64,000 bases of DNA from a bacterium (GTDB lineage Bacteria; 4484-113; JAFGCY01), in the NCBI GenBank assembly GCA_020440605.1, contig JAGRNT010000003.1:216176-280175 (forward strand), given 5' to 3'. Below the pieces are notes generated by a model, which worked only from the letters and a program-made list of their open reading frames with translations, was not told the origin of the DNA and did no database searches. Both the position numbers and the translations under genes were made by a program. Positions 8,494 through 18,204 of this stretch are shown one piece after another. Every line of letters starts with the position of its first letter. The stretch's first letter is position 1.

Positions 8494-10710
8494 CTACTCG
8501 AACCAGCTGCTGATCAGCTGATGGTTCTCCGTGTCGTAGTAGACAAGTACCCGTCTGAAATCGGAATACACTAGCTTTGGATCATTGCGCAGCTGGCTGC
8601 CGTAGGCAATGAAGTCCGGGGCGTGCCAGGCGCTCACACCGGAGCCGTCGGACAGCACACAGGCGATGGCATCCCTGGCGGTGTCGTAGTAGCCGATGCT
8701 GTAACTGGCAATGCTCCTGTCGAGGATCGGATTCAGGCCGGCGCTGCCTGCAACCTCCAGGGGTGCGGCCGTCCAGTCCGTACCGTCCGAATTGCCGCAT
8801 TGCTGCACAAGCAGTGGTCCGTCGAAGCTGCTGCCCAGCACTGTTACGGGCAGTCCGGATATGCTGTACAGGCTTACGCCGGTCGCAAAGCGGCTGGAGC
8901 TTTCCACCGGTTCCAGCCAGCTCCCGAGGAACAGGTTGGTCGAGCGCAGCAGGTACTGGGTCTGCACACTGGAGCCGTAGGTGTCAACCAGCAGGGCCGG
9001 TCCGTTGCCACCGAGTGAGGTATCCCAGCGGTGTGGGCTCAGCGACAATACAGCAGTACCGAGCGGCAGCGCAAGAGCGGTGCTGGCATTCTCCCAGCCA
9101 TCCGCCGCATTCTCGCTCGCGGGGTAAACCAGCACGCTCTGGGGCTCGCCAAACACGTTCTTGTTTCTGACAGCGGCGATGTAAGGCAGGTCGTCAACCC
9201 GGCCCAGACCGCTGAGGATGACATTCTCCGCGTCACTGACCATCACGCTGGCCTGCCAGAGTTCCCCCGTGTCAGTGAATGACTTGACCCAGTGGATCTC
9301 AGAGCGGTCCTCCAGCGGATTGTGGATGTCATAGGCGATCCGCAGTTCCCCGTCATAACTGTCCATCCGTACATGCGGTGAACTGCTGAAGCGGTCCTCC
9401 AGCCCGACGGGGTAGCGCCGCGGCTCCCAGGCCGAACCCTCCGAGTTGCTGGCCAGCCGGAACACCAGGTCATTGCCTTCAGCATCTAGGAATGCCACCG
9501 CCGGCCGGGTATTGAGGCCGTTGCCAACCGTTGTCAGCGCGAATTCACCCTTGAGCAGTACGTCACTCTCGATCACGGCCCTGCGCCAGCCCTTGGTCAG
9601 TTCAATCGGTGCGCTGATGAAGTTCTCCGCCAGATAGTTGTCAACCACGGTCAGTTCCACCGTGTTGAAGCCGAACTGGTGGAAGGTCCACTGCACGCCG
9701 TCCGGCTCAGTGGTGACCACATCCGCCACCCCGTCGTCAGTGAAGTCCCAGCGGTATTCCGCGATGTAGCCGTCGGAGTCCGAGCTGAGGCTGGCATCAA
9801 AGGTCACGGTCAGCGGCGAGACCCCGGAGATCACATCACTGCTGAAGGAGGCCACCGGGCCGCTGTTGGCGGGGTCGATGATCGCGAAGCTGAGGCTGTC
9901 GGTGTCGGAATTGCCGGCGGTGTCGTGGATCCGCACCACCGCCGTGTAGTTGCCATTCTCATAGAGATGGCTGGCCTGCCCGTCGGTGTTGCCGGTCACT
10001 TCATAGCTGCCGTCACCGTCGAAGTCGAAGTCGAATCCGGCGATGGTGTGCACCAGCTGCTCACTGTTGCTGCAGTTGAAGTTGACGGTGCGTGGTCCCG
10101 TGTTCAGCAGCGGATCCGTGTTCAGGTCCGTCTTGATGAACAGGTAGGGAGGCGGTTCCCCGAGCACCACACTGTTCAGGATCGCCGGCTGGGTACCGGT
10201 CAGGGCCACGACTACGTCAACATGGCCATCCGTGGTGTACAGCCCCTCCGGACCGCCGAAGTCGTTACCGGCGGCGCTGTAGTGCTGCCAGTCCCAGCGG
10301 TTGCCGCCATGGTTGGCAACGGCCACGTAGATCTCCGCCGGGTCCGGTGCCGGGTCAAACCAGTTCAGATGAACGATCAGCCCTTCGGAAAGCACAGGTG
10401 CATCCGGGAAGCTGTAGCTGTTCCAGGCCGGATTCAGCAGATCCTCCGGCGGGTCATACAAGGGGGAGAACAGTCCGTCAAAGACATTGTGCGCCGGAAG
10501 GATACCCCCGGGCGAGCTGCCTGGCTGCCAGTGTCCTGAATAGTCCAGCGGTTCACTGGGCTGGCGCTGCAGCCCCGCCGGTGCGGGAAGCTGCGGCAGC
10601 CCGCTGATCAACGGCTCCTGTACCGGGACCGGCTGGTCAGCCTTGCCTCCGCCGCAGGCAGTGCAGCAGAGCATCACGCCCAGGCAGGCGAGGATCGCGT
10701 GTCGCTTCAT
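8494..10710 (-). CDS. PKD/propeller-like lipoprotein
   Basis: The preferred start is ATG at 10710, with AGAGG about 10 nt upstream; a TTG three codons earlier extends the frame. Lipobox C-T-A-C (Cys19) follows a short signal peptide. The protein has an N-terminal beta-rich region and two PKD-like domains (motifs FDFDFDGDGSYE and YRWDFTDDG with G-x-x-P-L-T-V-T-F-D-A). The C-terminal third is propeller-like. The architecture is the same as the protein at 14012, including the shared N-terminal motif GNRWDWQ/TGRWDWQ. It is expected to be anchored in the envelope with its ligand unknown. Confidence 0.8.
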   Translation of the reverse strand: MKRHAILACLGVMLCCTACGGGKADQPVPVQEPLISGLPQLPAPAGLQRQPSEPLDYSGHWQPGSSPGGILPAHNVFDGLFSPLYDPPEDLLNPAWNSYSFPDAPVLSEGLIVHLNWFDPAPDPAEIYVAVANHGGNRWDWQHYSAAGNDFGGPEGLYTTDGHVDVVVALTGTQPAILNSVVLGEPPPYLFIKTDLNTDPLLNTGPRTVNFNCSNSEQLVHTIAGFDFDFDGDGSYEVTGNTDGQASHLYENGNYTAVVRIHDTAGNSDTDSLSFAIIDPANSGPVASFSSDVISGVSPLTVTFDASLSSDSDGYIAEYRWDFTDDGVADVVTTEPDGVQWTFHQFGFNTVELTVVDNYLAENFISAPIELTKGWRRAVIESDVLLKGEFALTTVGNGLNTRPAVAFLDAEGNDLVFRLASNSEGSAWEPRRYPVGLEDRFSSSPHVRMDSYDGELRIAYDIHNPLEDRSEIHWVKSFTDTGELWQASVMVSDAENVILSGLGRVDDLPYIAAVRNKNVFGEPQSVLVYPASENAADGWENASTALALPLGTAVLSLSPHRWDTSLGGNGPALLVDTYGSSVQTQYLLRSTNLFLGSWLEPVESSSRFATGVSLYSISGLPVTVLGSSFDGPLLVQQCGNSDGTDWTAAPLEVAGSAGLNPILDRSIASYSIGYYDTARDAIACVLSDGSGVSAWHAPDFIAYGSQLRNDPKLVYSDFRRVLVYYDTENHQLISSWFE

Positions 10711-10793
10711 GTCAGTCAACCTCTATCCGGCGGCGGGCCGCCTCTGGATCAGCAGCGGACAGGTCCGTCCGGCTGCAGGCCAGAATATAACAC

Positions 10794-10808
10794 AGCCCGT
10801 GCCGGGCT
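10794..10808 (-). terminator. Hairpin 3' of the dockerin lipoprotein gene
   Basis: AGCCCG and CGGGCT pair around a 3-nt loop, about 20 nt past the stop of the gene at 10828. The downstream strand is only moderately T-rich, so termination strength is uncertain. Confidence 0.4.
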
Positions 10809-10827
10809 GCCTGCGCTGCCGCTCTGC

Positions 10828-13107
10828 TCAGGGCGTGGGCAGGAAGCCCGCGCTGTGCAGGCTGTCGTCATCGAGGTCTAGCGCGAACACCAGTGGGCGG
10901 CCGTCCTGCACGAGCACTTCCACCGCGCCGAATCCGGCCCGGCTCTCCAGCAGGATCATCCCCGGGTTCCAGCCCCCCGCATGCACATCGCGCGCCAGCG
11001 CCAGCCTGAGCTCGCCGCCACATGCATGCACGCTGCCGGGCAGGCCGTTGAACAACGCCAGGCCATACAGCTCCCCGCTGTCGCAGCCGTCCTCGATCAG
11101 CACCGGCTCCTGCCAGCTGCCGCCCTGTTCATCAGCGCTCGTGATGCTGTAGAGCGCCTGGTCCGCCTCGTCATGGTAGGCCACCACGATCCGCCCATCG
11201 CTGAGCAGCATGCTGCGCGCCGAGCTGCTGACCGTGCGACCGCTGACCAGCACCCGCGCATCCAGCCACTCCCCGCCGCTGATATTGCTGCTGCGGCGAT
11301 AGACCAGGTCGCTGCCGAGTGCCCCGGTGTCGCGGCCATACAGCAGCGCGGGACCCGTGGGCAGCAGCAGGGCCGAGGGCCGGAAGCAGGCCAGCTGGTC
11401 GACGTCCTGCGCCGCATAGTCCAGGAAGCTGCTGGTGAAGCGCAGCGGTCCGCTGCCGTCGGCGGCATCCTCCAGCCAGGCCACGGCCGGGGTGTCGAAC
11501 ATGTCGAAGCTGAAGGGCTGGTAGCCGGTCACGAGTGAGGGGTGGTCGTCAATCAGTTCCACGACCTCGATCCCGCCGGAGTTGTCAGCGAGGAAGCGCT
11601 CGATGCAGAGCTTCTCTCCATGCTGCAGGTAGGCCCAGAGAATCCCGCCGCTGCTGGCGAGTGAGAACTGGTCACAGGGCGTGGGGCTGATCAGCGCCAT
11701 CTGCGGGGCATGCCAGCTGCCGGCATCGGGGTCCTTGGCGCGGATGATGTAGGGCACGCTGAAGGCGTCCTGATAGCTGCCGATGAAGCTCAGCACCGGC
11801 CGGCCCTCGCTGTCCAGTGCGGCCGAGAGCGGGGCATGCGCCGGCTGACCCGCATCTGGGCTGGAAGTCGTAAGCGCACCGAAACTCACATTCAGCGGAT
11901 TCAATTCCAGCACGGAGAAGGCCCCTTCTTCGTCCGTGACGCGCAGGTAGGGCTGGAAGCTGCCAAGTCCCGTATACGTATATGTGTAGTTCGGCACATC
12001 GAGGGTGTTGACCCACTGGCCGTTGCCTTCGGGGTCCCACTCGAAGTGGTCAATCGTGCCGTCCGGGTCATAGCTGTCGGCGGCATCGAAACTGACAAGG
12101 GTGCCGGGCAGCAGCTGCGGTGCCCCGTCATGGTAGCCGAGCGCGGCCGGAGGGATGTTGTCAGGCAGGAAGCGTCCCGGCGTGCCGTAGATCTCCGAAG
12201 TCAGTTCGCCGTCGCTGGGAGCCACGACATAGTACTGCCCGTAGGGCGGGTTCACAAGCGCGTAACTCCAGACCCGCGGCCCGCCGCCGGCCGGCAGCAC
12301 GCCCGCGCTGTAGGGAATGTAGACATCCGGCAGGGGCGTCCAGGGTCCCGTCGGGCTGGAACTGCTGAGGATCACGAAGCCGTCCACGCTGGTTTCGTAA
12401 TTGACGCCGATCGGGGTGATGTCGGAGATGTTGACGACGAGGTTCCTGTCCCCGTCCGCCACGCGCTCACGTTGCCACTGCTCTGAGCTGCTGTCGGCCT
12501 GGAAGTACTGGCCGACGGGGGTGATGTCCGAGATATTGACGATGCCGTTCTGGTCGTAGTCGCCATTGCCGAAATAGGTCCAGTGCATGGTGGCGAAGTC
12601 CGGGGCCTCGAAGTATATGTCGTCCACCGGCACCACGGAAATTGCGCTCAGCTCGCGCAGCAGTGTCCTGTCAGCGTCAACCCTCCGCAGCTCCAGCAGC
12701 TCGCCCTCAGGCAGCATGGCCCCACTGCCGCGCATCGTCAGGCCCACGGCCAGCCGGCCTCCAGGCAGGGCCTGGCTGATCAGCAGGGCGCGCTCCCGCA
12801 GTTCCGGGGCCAGTTCCGCCCTCAGCGTTTCGCCGTCTGCATCCAGGCTGAATTCCAGGTAGAGGCTGTGGCTGTCCCGCGGGCTGCCGGCCAGCAGGCT
12901 GATTACGCCGTCCTTCCCAACCTCCAGCCGCAGTCCGGGCTCCGTTGCCACGGTGTTGCCGAGCGCATCAAGCTGCCGCAGGACCGGCAGTGTCGCAGTT
13001 TCCACCTGCTGCTGCGGCAGCGCTGCACTGTCCCGTCCGCCGGAGCAGGCATTGAGCAGCGTGACGGCCAGCAGCATCGTCAGACAATTGAGAGCCAGCT
13101 TGTGCAT
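10828..13107 (-). CDS. Cohesin-like, dockerin-like, PKD and propeller lipoprotein
   Basis: ATG at 13107 is preferred over the longer frame start at 13176 because AGGGGA precedes it and it gives a clean signal peptide with lipobox L-N-A-C (Cys21). Residues about 60-150 form a beta-rich domain resembling the cohesin-like domains of the genes at 35764 and 37813. A dockerin-like EF-hand pair follows (about 183-245: GDYDQNGIVNISDITP, then DGDRNLVVNISDITPIG; the second loop has Leu where Gly is usual). Then come a PKD-like domain (FEWDPEGNGQW) and propeller-like blades. The closest relative in the window is the gene at 19158, which has the same order of parts. Confidence 0.82.
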   Translation of the reverse strand: MHKLALNCLTMLLAVTLLNACSGGRDSAALPQQQVETATLPVLRQLDALGNTVATEPGLRLEVGKDGVISLLAGSPRDSHSLYLEFSLDADGETLRAELAPELRERALLISQALPGGRLAVGLTMRGSGAMLPEGELLELRRVDADRTLLRELSAISVVPVDDIYFEAPDFATMHWTYFGNGDYDQNGIVNISDITPVGQYFQADSSSEQWQRERVADGDRNLVVNISDITPIGVNYETSVDGFVILSSSSPTGPWTPLPDVYIPYSAGVLPAGGGPRVWSYALVNPPYGQYYVVAPSDGELTSEIYGTPGRFLPDNIPPAALGYHDGAPQLLPGTLVSFDAADSYDPDGTIDHFEWDPEGNGQWVNTLDVPNYTYTYTGLGSFQPYLRVTDEEGAFSVLELNPLNVSFGALTTSSPDAGQPAHAPLSAALDSEGRPVLSFIGSYQDAFSVPYIIRAKDPDAGSWHAPQMALISPTPCDQFSLASSGGILWAYLQHGEKLCIERFLADNSGGIEVVELIDDHPSLVTGYQPFSFDMFDTPAVAWLEDAADGSGPLRFTSSFLDYAAQDVDQLACFRPSALLLPTGPALLYGRDTGALGSDLVYRRSSNISGGEWLDARVLVSGRTVSSSARSMLLSDGRIVVAYHDEADQALYSITSADEQGGSWQEPVLIEDGCDSGELYGLALFNGLPGSVHACGGELRLALARDVHAGGWNPGMILLESRAGFGAVEVLVQDGRPLVFALDLDDDSLHSAGFLPTP

Positions 13108-13270
13108 GAGAGCATTCCCCTGATATCCGTGCAATGGCCAGAGGCCAGTTCCAGCAGTTTCACCCAGGCGCGGCACTGAGCCGTGCGCGCATAGATTCTG
13201 CCACAGCTACTCAGGTTAAGCCCCGCTTATCCGTGGAAATTCCACAAAAATGTCAAGAAATTGCCGCTGT

Positions 13271-13948
13271 TCAGATAGTGCGCATCGTGATCGACCAGCG
13301 CTGCTGTCTGACCGGCGCAATGCTGTGCTGCCAGCGCGAGCGCGACGCCCCGGCCATTTCATACAGCGAACGGGCCTCGGCCTGGAAACTGATCACCGAG
13401 CTGCGGTTGCGCTGCGTCTCGAACTGAGGGCGCAGGCGGAATGTGCAATCGCTGCCCAGCGAGAGGCCGATGATCGAGCGGTGCGGCGGGCTGTCCCGGT
13501 GCCAGCCGATCGGCGCTCCCGGCGGATACTCCGTCAGCAGGGCATGGCAGATGCTGCCGCGCTCATAGCCGAGGAAGTCCGCCACCCGCTCGGACAGTTC
13601 CAGCATCCAGCTCGGAGCGGCCTCTGTCTGCACCGGCCGCGATTCCACCGTGCCGTCATCGCGCTGCACAGGGTTGTCACCCAGCGTGGCGCTGCCCTTG
13701 TTCGGGTCAGACTTATATGTCTCCGGCATGCTTTCGCTCAGTGCGAAACTTGCGATCCTGCGCTTGGCCGCAAAGCCGTTCCAGACCGCAGTACGCAGCG
13801 CAATGGCCCGGATCTCCCGCAGCATGCGCCGCTCCTCAGCCTCGGAGATGAACTCAGGCTGGTAGATGAAGCCCTGCGGCAGGGGCGGCAGCAGCTGCCG
13901 GGAGGCCGGCATCTCGGGAAACAGGCTGGCGCAACTCAAGCTAGACAT
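13271..13948 (-). CDS. AlkB-type Fe(II)/2-oxoglutarate dioxygenase
   Basis: 225 residues with the AlkB-family core. It shows the iron ligands H150-x-D152 in 'GWHRDSP', the distal His208 in 'WQHSI', and the 2-oxoglutarate-binding arginines in 'RWSITMR' (Arg217, Arg223). Members oxidatively demethylate alkylated bases in nucleic acids. The N-terminal part 'LPQGFIYQPEFIS' is also typical. Residues about 78-108 look like a low-complexity insertion in the nucleotide-recognition lid. The start at 13948 is fixed by a -10 box 6 nt upstream. It stands alone between two lipoprotein genes, so no alkylation operon is visible. Confidence 0.88.
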   Translation of the reverse strand: MSSLSCASLFPEMPASRQLLPPLPQGFIYQPEFISEAEERRMLREIRAIALRTAVWNGFAAKRRIASFALSESMPETYKSDPNKGSATLGDNPVQRDDGTVESRPVQTEAAPSWMLELSERVADFLGYERGSICHALLTEYPPGAPIGWHRDSPPHRSIIGLSLGSDCTFRLRPQFETQRNRSSVISFQAEARSLYEMAGASRSRWQHSIAPVRQQRWSITMRTI

Positions 13949-13954
13949 ATGTTT

Positions 13955-13982
13955 AGTATAACTTGTTCAGCAGGAATTGCAA
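13955..13982 (-). promoter_or_regulatory. Leaderless promoter of the AlkB-type gene
   Basis: TATACT (-10, complement of 13955-13960) lies 6 nt before the ATG. TTGCAA (-35, complement of 13977-13982) sits 16 nt further upstream. Confidence 0.6.
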
Positions 13983-14011
13983 GCCTAATGCTCAGTTTCC
14001 ACCGCTGCTGT

Positions 14012-16276
14012 TCAATACTGATACCAGGCACACATCAGGTTATCTCCGGCATCCGTCCAGGCCAGCAGCAGTTCTCCCTCCACCACTGTCATGGCGATCC
14101 TCCGGCCCGTGTCCGGACTGTCCACCACGATCTCCGGGCCCTGCCAGGCAGTCCCAGCCGCATCATCCGCTCGATAGAGCGTGATCCGGTTCTGGCTGCG
14201 GTCGTAGCAGCACATCAGCGGCTTGCCTCCAAGCTCAACGAAGGACATGTTGCCACAGCGAATCTTGCTCAGGACCTCTGGTTCTGAATTGAATCCGGCG
14301 GCTGCAGCATCCATTGCCCGCACGCCTCTGATCGGCTGGGAACTGCTGTCATCGGCAAAGCAGGCCATGGGGATCCCATCAAAGCGGGGCACTGCAAGAA
14401 ATCCATAGCTGCTGCCCACCAAGGCGAAGGGATCCTCCCAGCTCATGCCAGCTGCATCCCCGGCCCGGCGCAGGTCCAGGAAGTACTTGGGGATATCGGC
14501 CGAGCTGTAGAACGCCAGCAGGCGCTCCTGGCCCTCGACCAGGCACTTTCCCAGTGCCATGTTCGTATAGCGCAGATCCGGCACCGGATCCTGAATGGCC
14601 TGCTGTGTTCCCCAGGCCAGGCCTGCCTGGTCCGTTGCCAGGTAAATCAGCGGAAAGCTGAAGTTGAGGATGTTACGCCTGAATACGGCACCGATCACAG
14701 GCTTCCCATCCAGCAGCTGCATGTCGCACAGCGGTACATCATCGCTGTCATTGATCACCTGCGGCTCCTGCCAGAGCCCGGCATTGCCGCTGCTGAAGCT
14801 GATCTGCCGCCCGCCCTGGAAATTGTCAAACACATCCCAGGCCAGCAGCAGGGTGTTGCCATCAGCAGCGGCAAGCAATTCAAGATTGCTGTCCTGATCA
14901 AGCCTGTCCTCACCGGGTGCGGGATCCTTTGGGGCTTCCCAGCTGTCGCCGGGCGCGCTGGCGGCCGTGACAACCCGCACGGCACCGCTGCTGTCAACAT
15001 AGGCAATGCTGGCCAGCTCGTTGCCGGGTTCCCCCGTCGTGGCCATTGCCAGCCAGGAGTCCGGCAGGATTCCCGCCACGACCTGGCTGGCGCTCCAGCC
15101 GCTGCTCGTACTGACCGCCAGCTGGAACTGGTTCGTGGCGAAGAAGTTGTCCTCGACCTCCAGCGTTACAAGGTGCTGGCCCAGCGTGGTGTAGGTGTAA
15201 CTGACGGAGTCCGGGTCCTGCGTCTGCTCGTCCCAGTCCCCATCATTGTCAAAGTCCCAGCGGTATTCAACGATCACCCCATCGGCGTCGTTGCTTGCGG
15301 AAGGGTCAAACAGCACGGTGAAAGGCGCGGCGCCACTACCCGAGTCCGGTGAGAAGGCAGCCACTGGTGACTGGTTCTGCGGGTCAACTATGTCGATCTC
15401 CCTTTCCAGCGTGTCACTGTAGCCTTCCGTGTCCGTGACCCGCACAATGGCAATGTGGTTACCACTGCCGTAAACATGCGAGGCAATACCGTCGGGGTCC
15501 TTCTCCAAGTCCCAGCTGCCGTCCCCGTCCCAGTCGAAGTCGAAATGGCTGATGGGGTGCAGCGTGGCAAAGGAGCTGCTGGCATCCAGCGTCACTTCCC
15601 GCGGTGGCAGGTTCAGCAACGGGTCATTGTCCAGGTCATCGGTCACATTCAGCCAGGGCGGAAGAGTACCCAGCAGCATGTAATGCAATGCTGCAGGCTG
15701 CTCCCCATACAGCACCACCGCCACATAGATGCGTTCCTGGGCTGACAGGTGATCCGCAGTGCCGGAGAAGAACAGCTGTCCCTCTCTCCCCTTCTGCCAG
15801 TCCCAGCGGCCTGTGGCAAAATTGGCGACACCGATGGCGAACTCCAGGGAAGCCAGGTCTTCACTGACCCACTGCAGCAGCACGGCCAGGGGACTTTCCT
15901 GGTCCTGCTGGCCCTCCCAGCTGTAGATCGCGTATGCAGGCTCAAGCAGCTGGCTCTCTTCATTCAGTACTGGCTGGAAAACGGCATTTGTCACATTCCG
16001 GTTTGGCAGGCCCTGATCCCAGCTGTTGCCGGATCTCTGCTGGTCAGCGTAGTCACTTGGAGAAGAACTGAGTCTGTCCAGTTCACTGATGGGCGGGAGT
16101 GCAGGAATGCCTCCTGCAGCAGCAGAATCAATGTCAGCCTGGAGCTGTCCTGTCGGCAATGCTGCGGCGGGACCCTGCGTCAGGTCTTCACCTGACTGCT
16201 GTCCACCCCTGCCTGAACAGCCAGCCTGCAGCAGCACGAGCAGGATGGGCCACAAAAGCACTGTCCAAATCCGCAT
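14012..16276 (-). CDS. PKD/propeller-like lipoprotein
   Basis: The true start is ATG at 16276: it has a strong GGGGAGG upstream and begins a signal peptide ending in lipobox Q-A-G-C (Cys20). The longer open frame to 16420 lacks these. The organisation copies the gene at 8494: an N-terminal domain with 'TGRWDWQKG', two PKD-like domains (FDFDWDGDGSWD and YRWDFDNDGDWD), then propeller-like repeats. No dockerin-like pair is present. It is predicted to be envelope-anchored, with function unknown. Confidence 0.8.
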   Translation of the reverse strand: MRIWTVLLWPILLVLLQAGCSGRGGQQSGEDLTQGPAAALPTGQLQADIDSAAAGGIPALPPISELDRLSSSPSDYADQQRSGNSWDQGLPNRNVTNAVFQPVLNEESQLLEPAYAIYSWEGQQDQESPLAVLLQWVSEDLASLEFAIGVANFATGRWDWQKGREGQLFFSGTADHLSAQERIYVAVVLYGEQPAALHYMLLGTLPPWLNVTDDLDNDPLLNLPPREVTLDASSSFATLHPISHFDFDWDGDGSWDLEKDPDGIASHVYGSGNHIAIVRVTDTEGYSDTLEREIDIVDPQNQSPVAAFSPDSGSGAAPFTVLFDPSASNDADGVIVEYRWDFDNDGDWDEQTQDPDSVSYTYTTLGQHLVTLEVEDNFFATNQFQLAVSTSSGWSASQVVAGILPDSWLAMATTGEPGNELASIAYVDSSGAVRVVTAASAPGDSWEAPKDPAPGEDRLDQDSNLELLAAADGNTLLLAWDVFDNFQGGRQISFSSGNAGLWQEPQVINDSDDVPLCDMQLLDGKPVIGAVFRRNILNFSFPLIYLATDQAGLAWGTQQAIQDPVPDLRYTNMALGKCLVEGQERLLAFYSSADIPKYFLDLRRAGDAAGMSWEDPFALVGSSYGFLAVPRFDGIPMACFADDSSSQPIRGVRAMDAAAAGFNSEPEVLSKIRCGNMSFVELGGKPLMCCYDRSQNRITLYRADDAAGTAWQGPEIVVDSPDTGRRIAMTVVEGELLLAWTDAGDNLMCAWYQY

Positions 16277-16432
16277 TTTTCCTCCCCACAGGCCAGCTCC
16301 CCATACCCGGCGCATCAGTCGCTGATGCAGCAGGGAACTCCAGAGTCTAACAGCATGTCCGCGGATACGGAAATGGAACGGGCGGACTGCAATCCCCGCA
16401 ATCCGCCCTTCATACTGCACTCAGGATCGATG

Positions 16433-16855
16433 TCAGTTTGCTCCTTCCGGGATATTGCCAGCGTGATACTGTTCGTCCGTCACATGCTCCAGCCAGTCCA
16501 CCGCCCTGCCGTCCAGCGCTTCCTGGATGGCGATGTGACTCATCGCCTCCTTGTCCGATGCGCCGTGCCAGTGCTTCTCCTGCGGTGCGAAGCGCACCAC
16601 GTCACCTGGCCTGACAATCTCTATCGGACCGCCTTCACGCTGCACCCAGCCGGTGCCGCTCGTGATGATCAGGGTCTGGCCCAGCGGATGCGTATGCCAG
16701 GCGGTGCGAGCGCCGGCGCTGAAGCTCACTTCCGCCACGGAGAGGCGCGACGGTTCCTCGGGACCGGCCAGCAGTCTGTCCAGCTGCACTTCGCCGCTGA
16801 ACCACTCCGCCGGCCCGCTGACAATCTCCCTTGACTCCTTCCTGTTGATCTGCAT
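16433..16855 (-). CDS. Cupin-domain protein
   Basis: From ATG 16855 (AAGGAA upstream) this is a 140-residue single-domain cupin; the longer frame to 16894 has no ribosome site. Motif 1 is '[21 protein letters not shown]' shortened around its metal-binding His pair, and motif 2 contains 'HWHGA'. Such small cupins are often encoded beside oxidoreductases and some act as lyases or detoxification enzymes. It lies 67 bp downstream of the alcohol dehydrogenase gene on the same strand, so co-transcription is likely. Substrate unknown. Confidence 0.82.
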   Translation of the reverse strand: MQINRKESREIVSGPAEWFSGEVQLDRLLAGPEEPSRLSVAEVSFSAGARTAWHTHPLGQTLIITSGTGWVQREGGPIEIVRPGDVVRFAPQEKHWHGASDKEAMSHIAIQEALDGRAVDWLEHVTDEQYHAGNIPEGAN

Positions 16856-16922
16856 GTGGATTCCTTTCCGTAGTGTTGACAAATAATGATTCAACCGAGC
16901 CGGAAGTCTTGCTCATTGCTCC

Positions 16923-17978
16923 CTACTCATTGCTGGTCAGTGTTGCCATGTCAATCACGAAGCGGTACTTCACGTCACTCCTCAGCATCCGCTCGTAGGC
17001 CTCGTTGATCTCATCCATCCTGATCGTCTCGATCTCGCTGACGATGCCGTGCTCACCGCAGAAGTCCAGCAGCTCCTGGGTCTCCGGGATCCCGCCGATC
17101 AGCGAGCCGGCGATGCTCTTGCGTCCCATGATCAGCGGCCGGGTGTTCAGCATCTCATCGAGGTTGCCAAGGAAGCCCACCAGCACCAGCGTGCCGCTGG
17201 TTGACAGCAGCGGGACATAGGGGTTGAGCTCGTGCATGTTCGGCACGGTGTCAATGATCAGCTCGAACCTGCCCTTGGCCGCTGCCATCTGCGCTTCATC
17301 TGTGGAAATGACAACATCCGTCGCACCAAGCCTGCGTGCATCCTCCGCCTTGCCGGGGGAGCGGCTGATCAGCGTGACTTCCGCGCCGAGCGCCTTCGCC
17401 AGCTTGAGCGCCATATGCCCCAGGCCACCGAGCCCGACCACCGCCACCCTGCTGCCCGGTCCGACCTTCCAGTGGCGCAGCGGCGACCAGGTGGTGATCC
17501 CTGCGCAGAGCACCGGCGCCACCGCGGCGAGGTCCAGCCCGTCCGGCACGCTCAGTACGAAATCCTCACTGACAACGATCCTGTCGGAGTAGCCGCCGTA
17601 GGTCGGCATGCCGTCATGGCGGTCCTTGCCGTTGTATGTGAAGGTCGCGGAATTCTCGCAGTACTGCTCCAGGCCCGCCTCGCAGTTATGGCAATGCCGG
17701 CAGGAATCCACCATGCAGCCAACCGCAACGTTCTGGCCGACGCTGAACCTGGCCACAGCGCTGCCCACTTCCAGCACGCGGCCGACGATTTCATGCCCCG
17801 GCACCACCGGGTACTTCGTGCCACCCCAGTCATTGCGGGCGGTGTGCAGGTCGGAGTGGCAGACCCCGCAGTAGAGGATCTCTATCAGCACGTCATTGCT
17901 GCGCAGCTCACGCCGCTCGAAACTGAAGGGCGCGACCTCGCTCGTGGCTGACTGTGCTGCATATCCGTGTACATTCAT
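16923..17978 (-). CDS. Zinc-dependent alcohol/aldehyde reductase (YahK/CAD-like MDR)
   Basis: 351 residues of the medium-chain dehydrogenase family. The catalytic zinc ligands are Cys37 ('YCGVCHSD'), His62 ('PGHEIVG') and Cys158. The structural zinc lobe has Cys93, 96, 99 and 107. The Rossmann motif is GLGGLG (182-187), followed by 'LISRSPGK', where Ser-Arg-Ser favours NADP(H). Its closest functional relatives by sequence look are YahK/cinnamyl-alcohol-type aldehyde reductases. The start ATG at 17978 has AGGGAGAG upstream. It is divergent from an AraC-family regulator and followed by a cupin, a layout that suggests aldehyde detoxification under that regulator. Confidence 0.9.
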   Translation of the reverse strand: MNVHGYAAQSATSEVAPFSFERRELRSNDVLIEILYCGVCHSDLHTARNDWGGTKYPVVPGHEIVGRVLEVGSAVARFSVGQNVAVGCMVDSCRHCHNCEAGLEQYCENSATFTYNGKDRHDGMPTYGGYSDRIVVSEDFVLSVPDGLDLAAVAPVLCAGITTWSPLRHWKVGPGSRVAVVGLGGLGHMALKLAKALGAEVTLISRSPGKAEDARRLGATDVVISTDEAQMAAAKGRFELIIDTVPNMHELNPYVPLLSTSGTLVLVGFLGNLDEMLNTRPLIMGRKSIAGSLIGGIPETQELLDFCGEHGIVSEIETIRMDEINEAYERMLRSDVKYRFVIDMATLTSNE

Positions 17979-18165
17979 TTCGTTCTCTCCCTGAACCCGG
18001 GTCCCGCTGCCTGGCCCTCCGGTTTTCCGGCTGGCGGGGCAGCTCGCCCTTGCTGCCTAGTTTGTACCGCCCATGGCCGTCGATCCGGTATATCAATCCT
18101 CCGCAATCATTGCCTGATCCTCCAGACATCCAGGGAAAGCCGTTTCATGCTCCGGAATTCGCTGG

Positions 18166-18193
18166 TATCATCCTCATGTCCAGCAAGCGCTGA
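18166..18193 (+). promoter_or_regulatory. Candidate -10 box and five-codon leader ORF of the AraC gene
   Basis: TATCAT (18166-18171) is followed after 4 nt by an ATG that opens a five-codon frame (M-S-S-K-R, stop at 18191-18193). The regulator starts 12 nt later. It could be a leader peptide or a chance ORF. Confidence 0.25.
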
Positions 18194-18204
18194 GACCGGA
18201 TGGA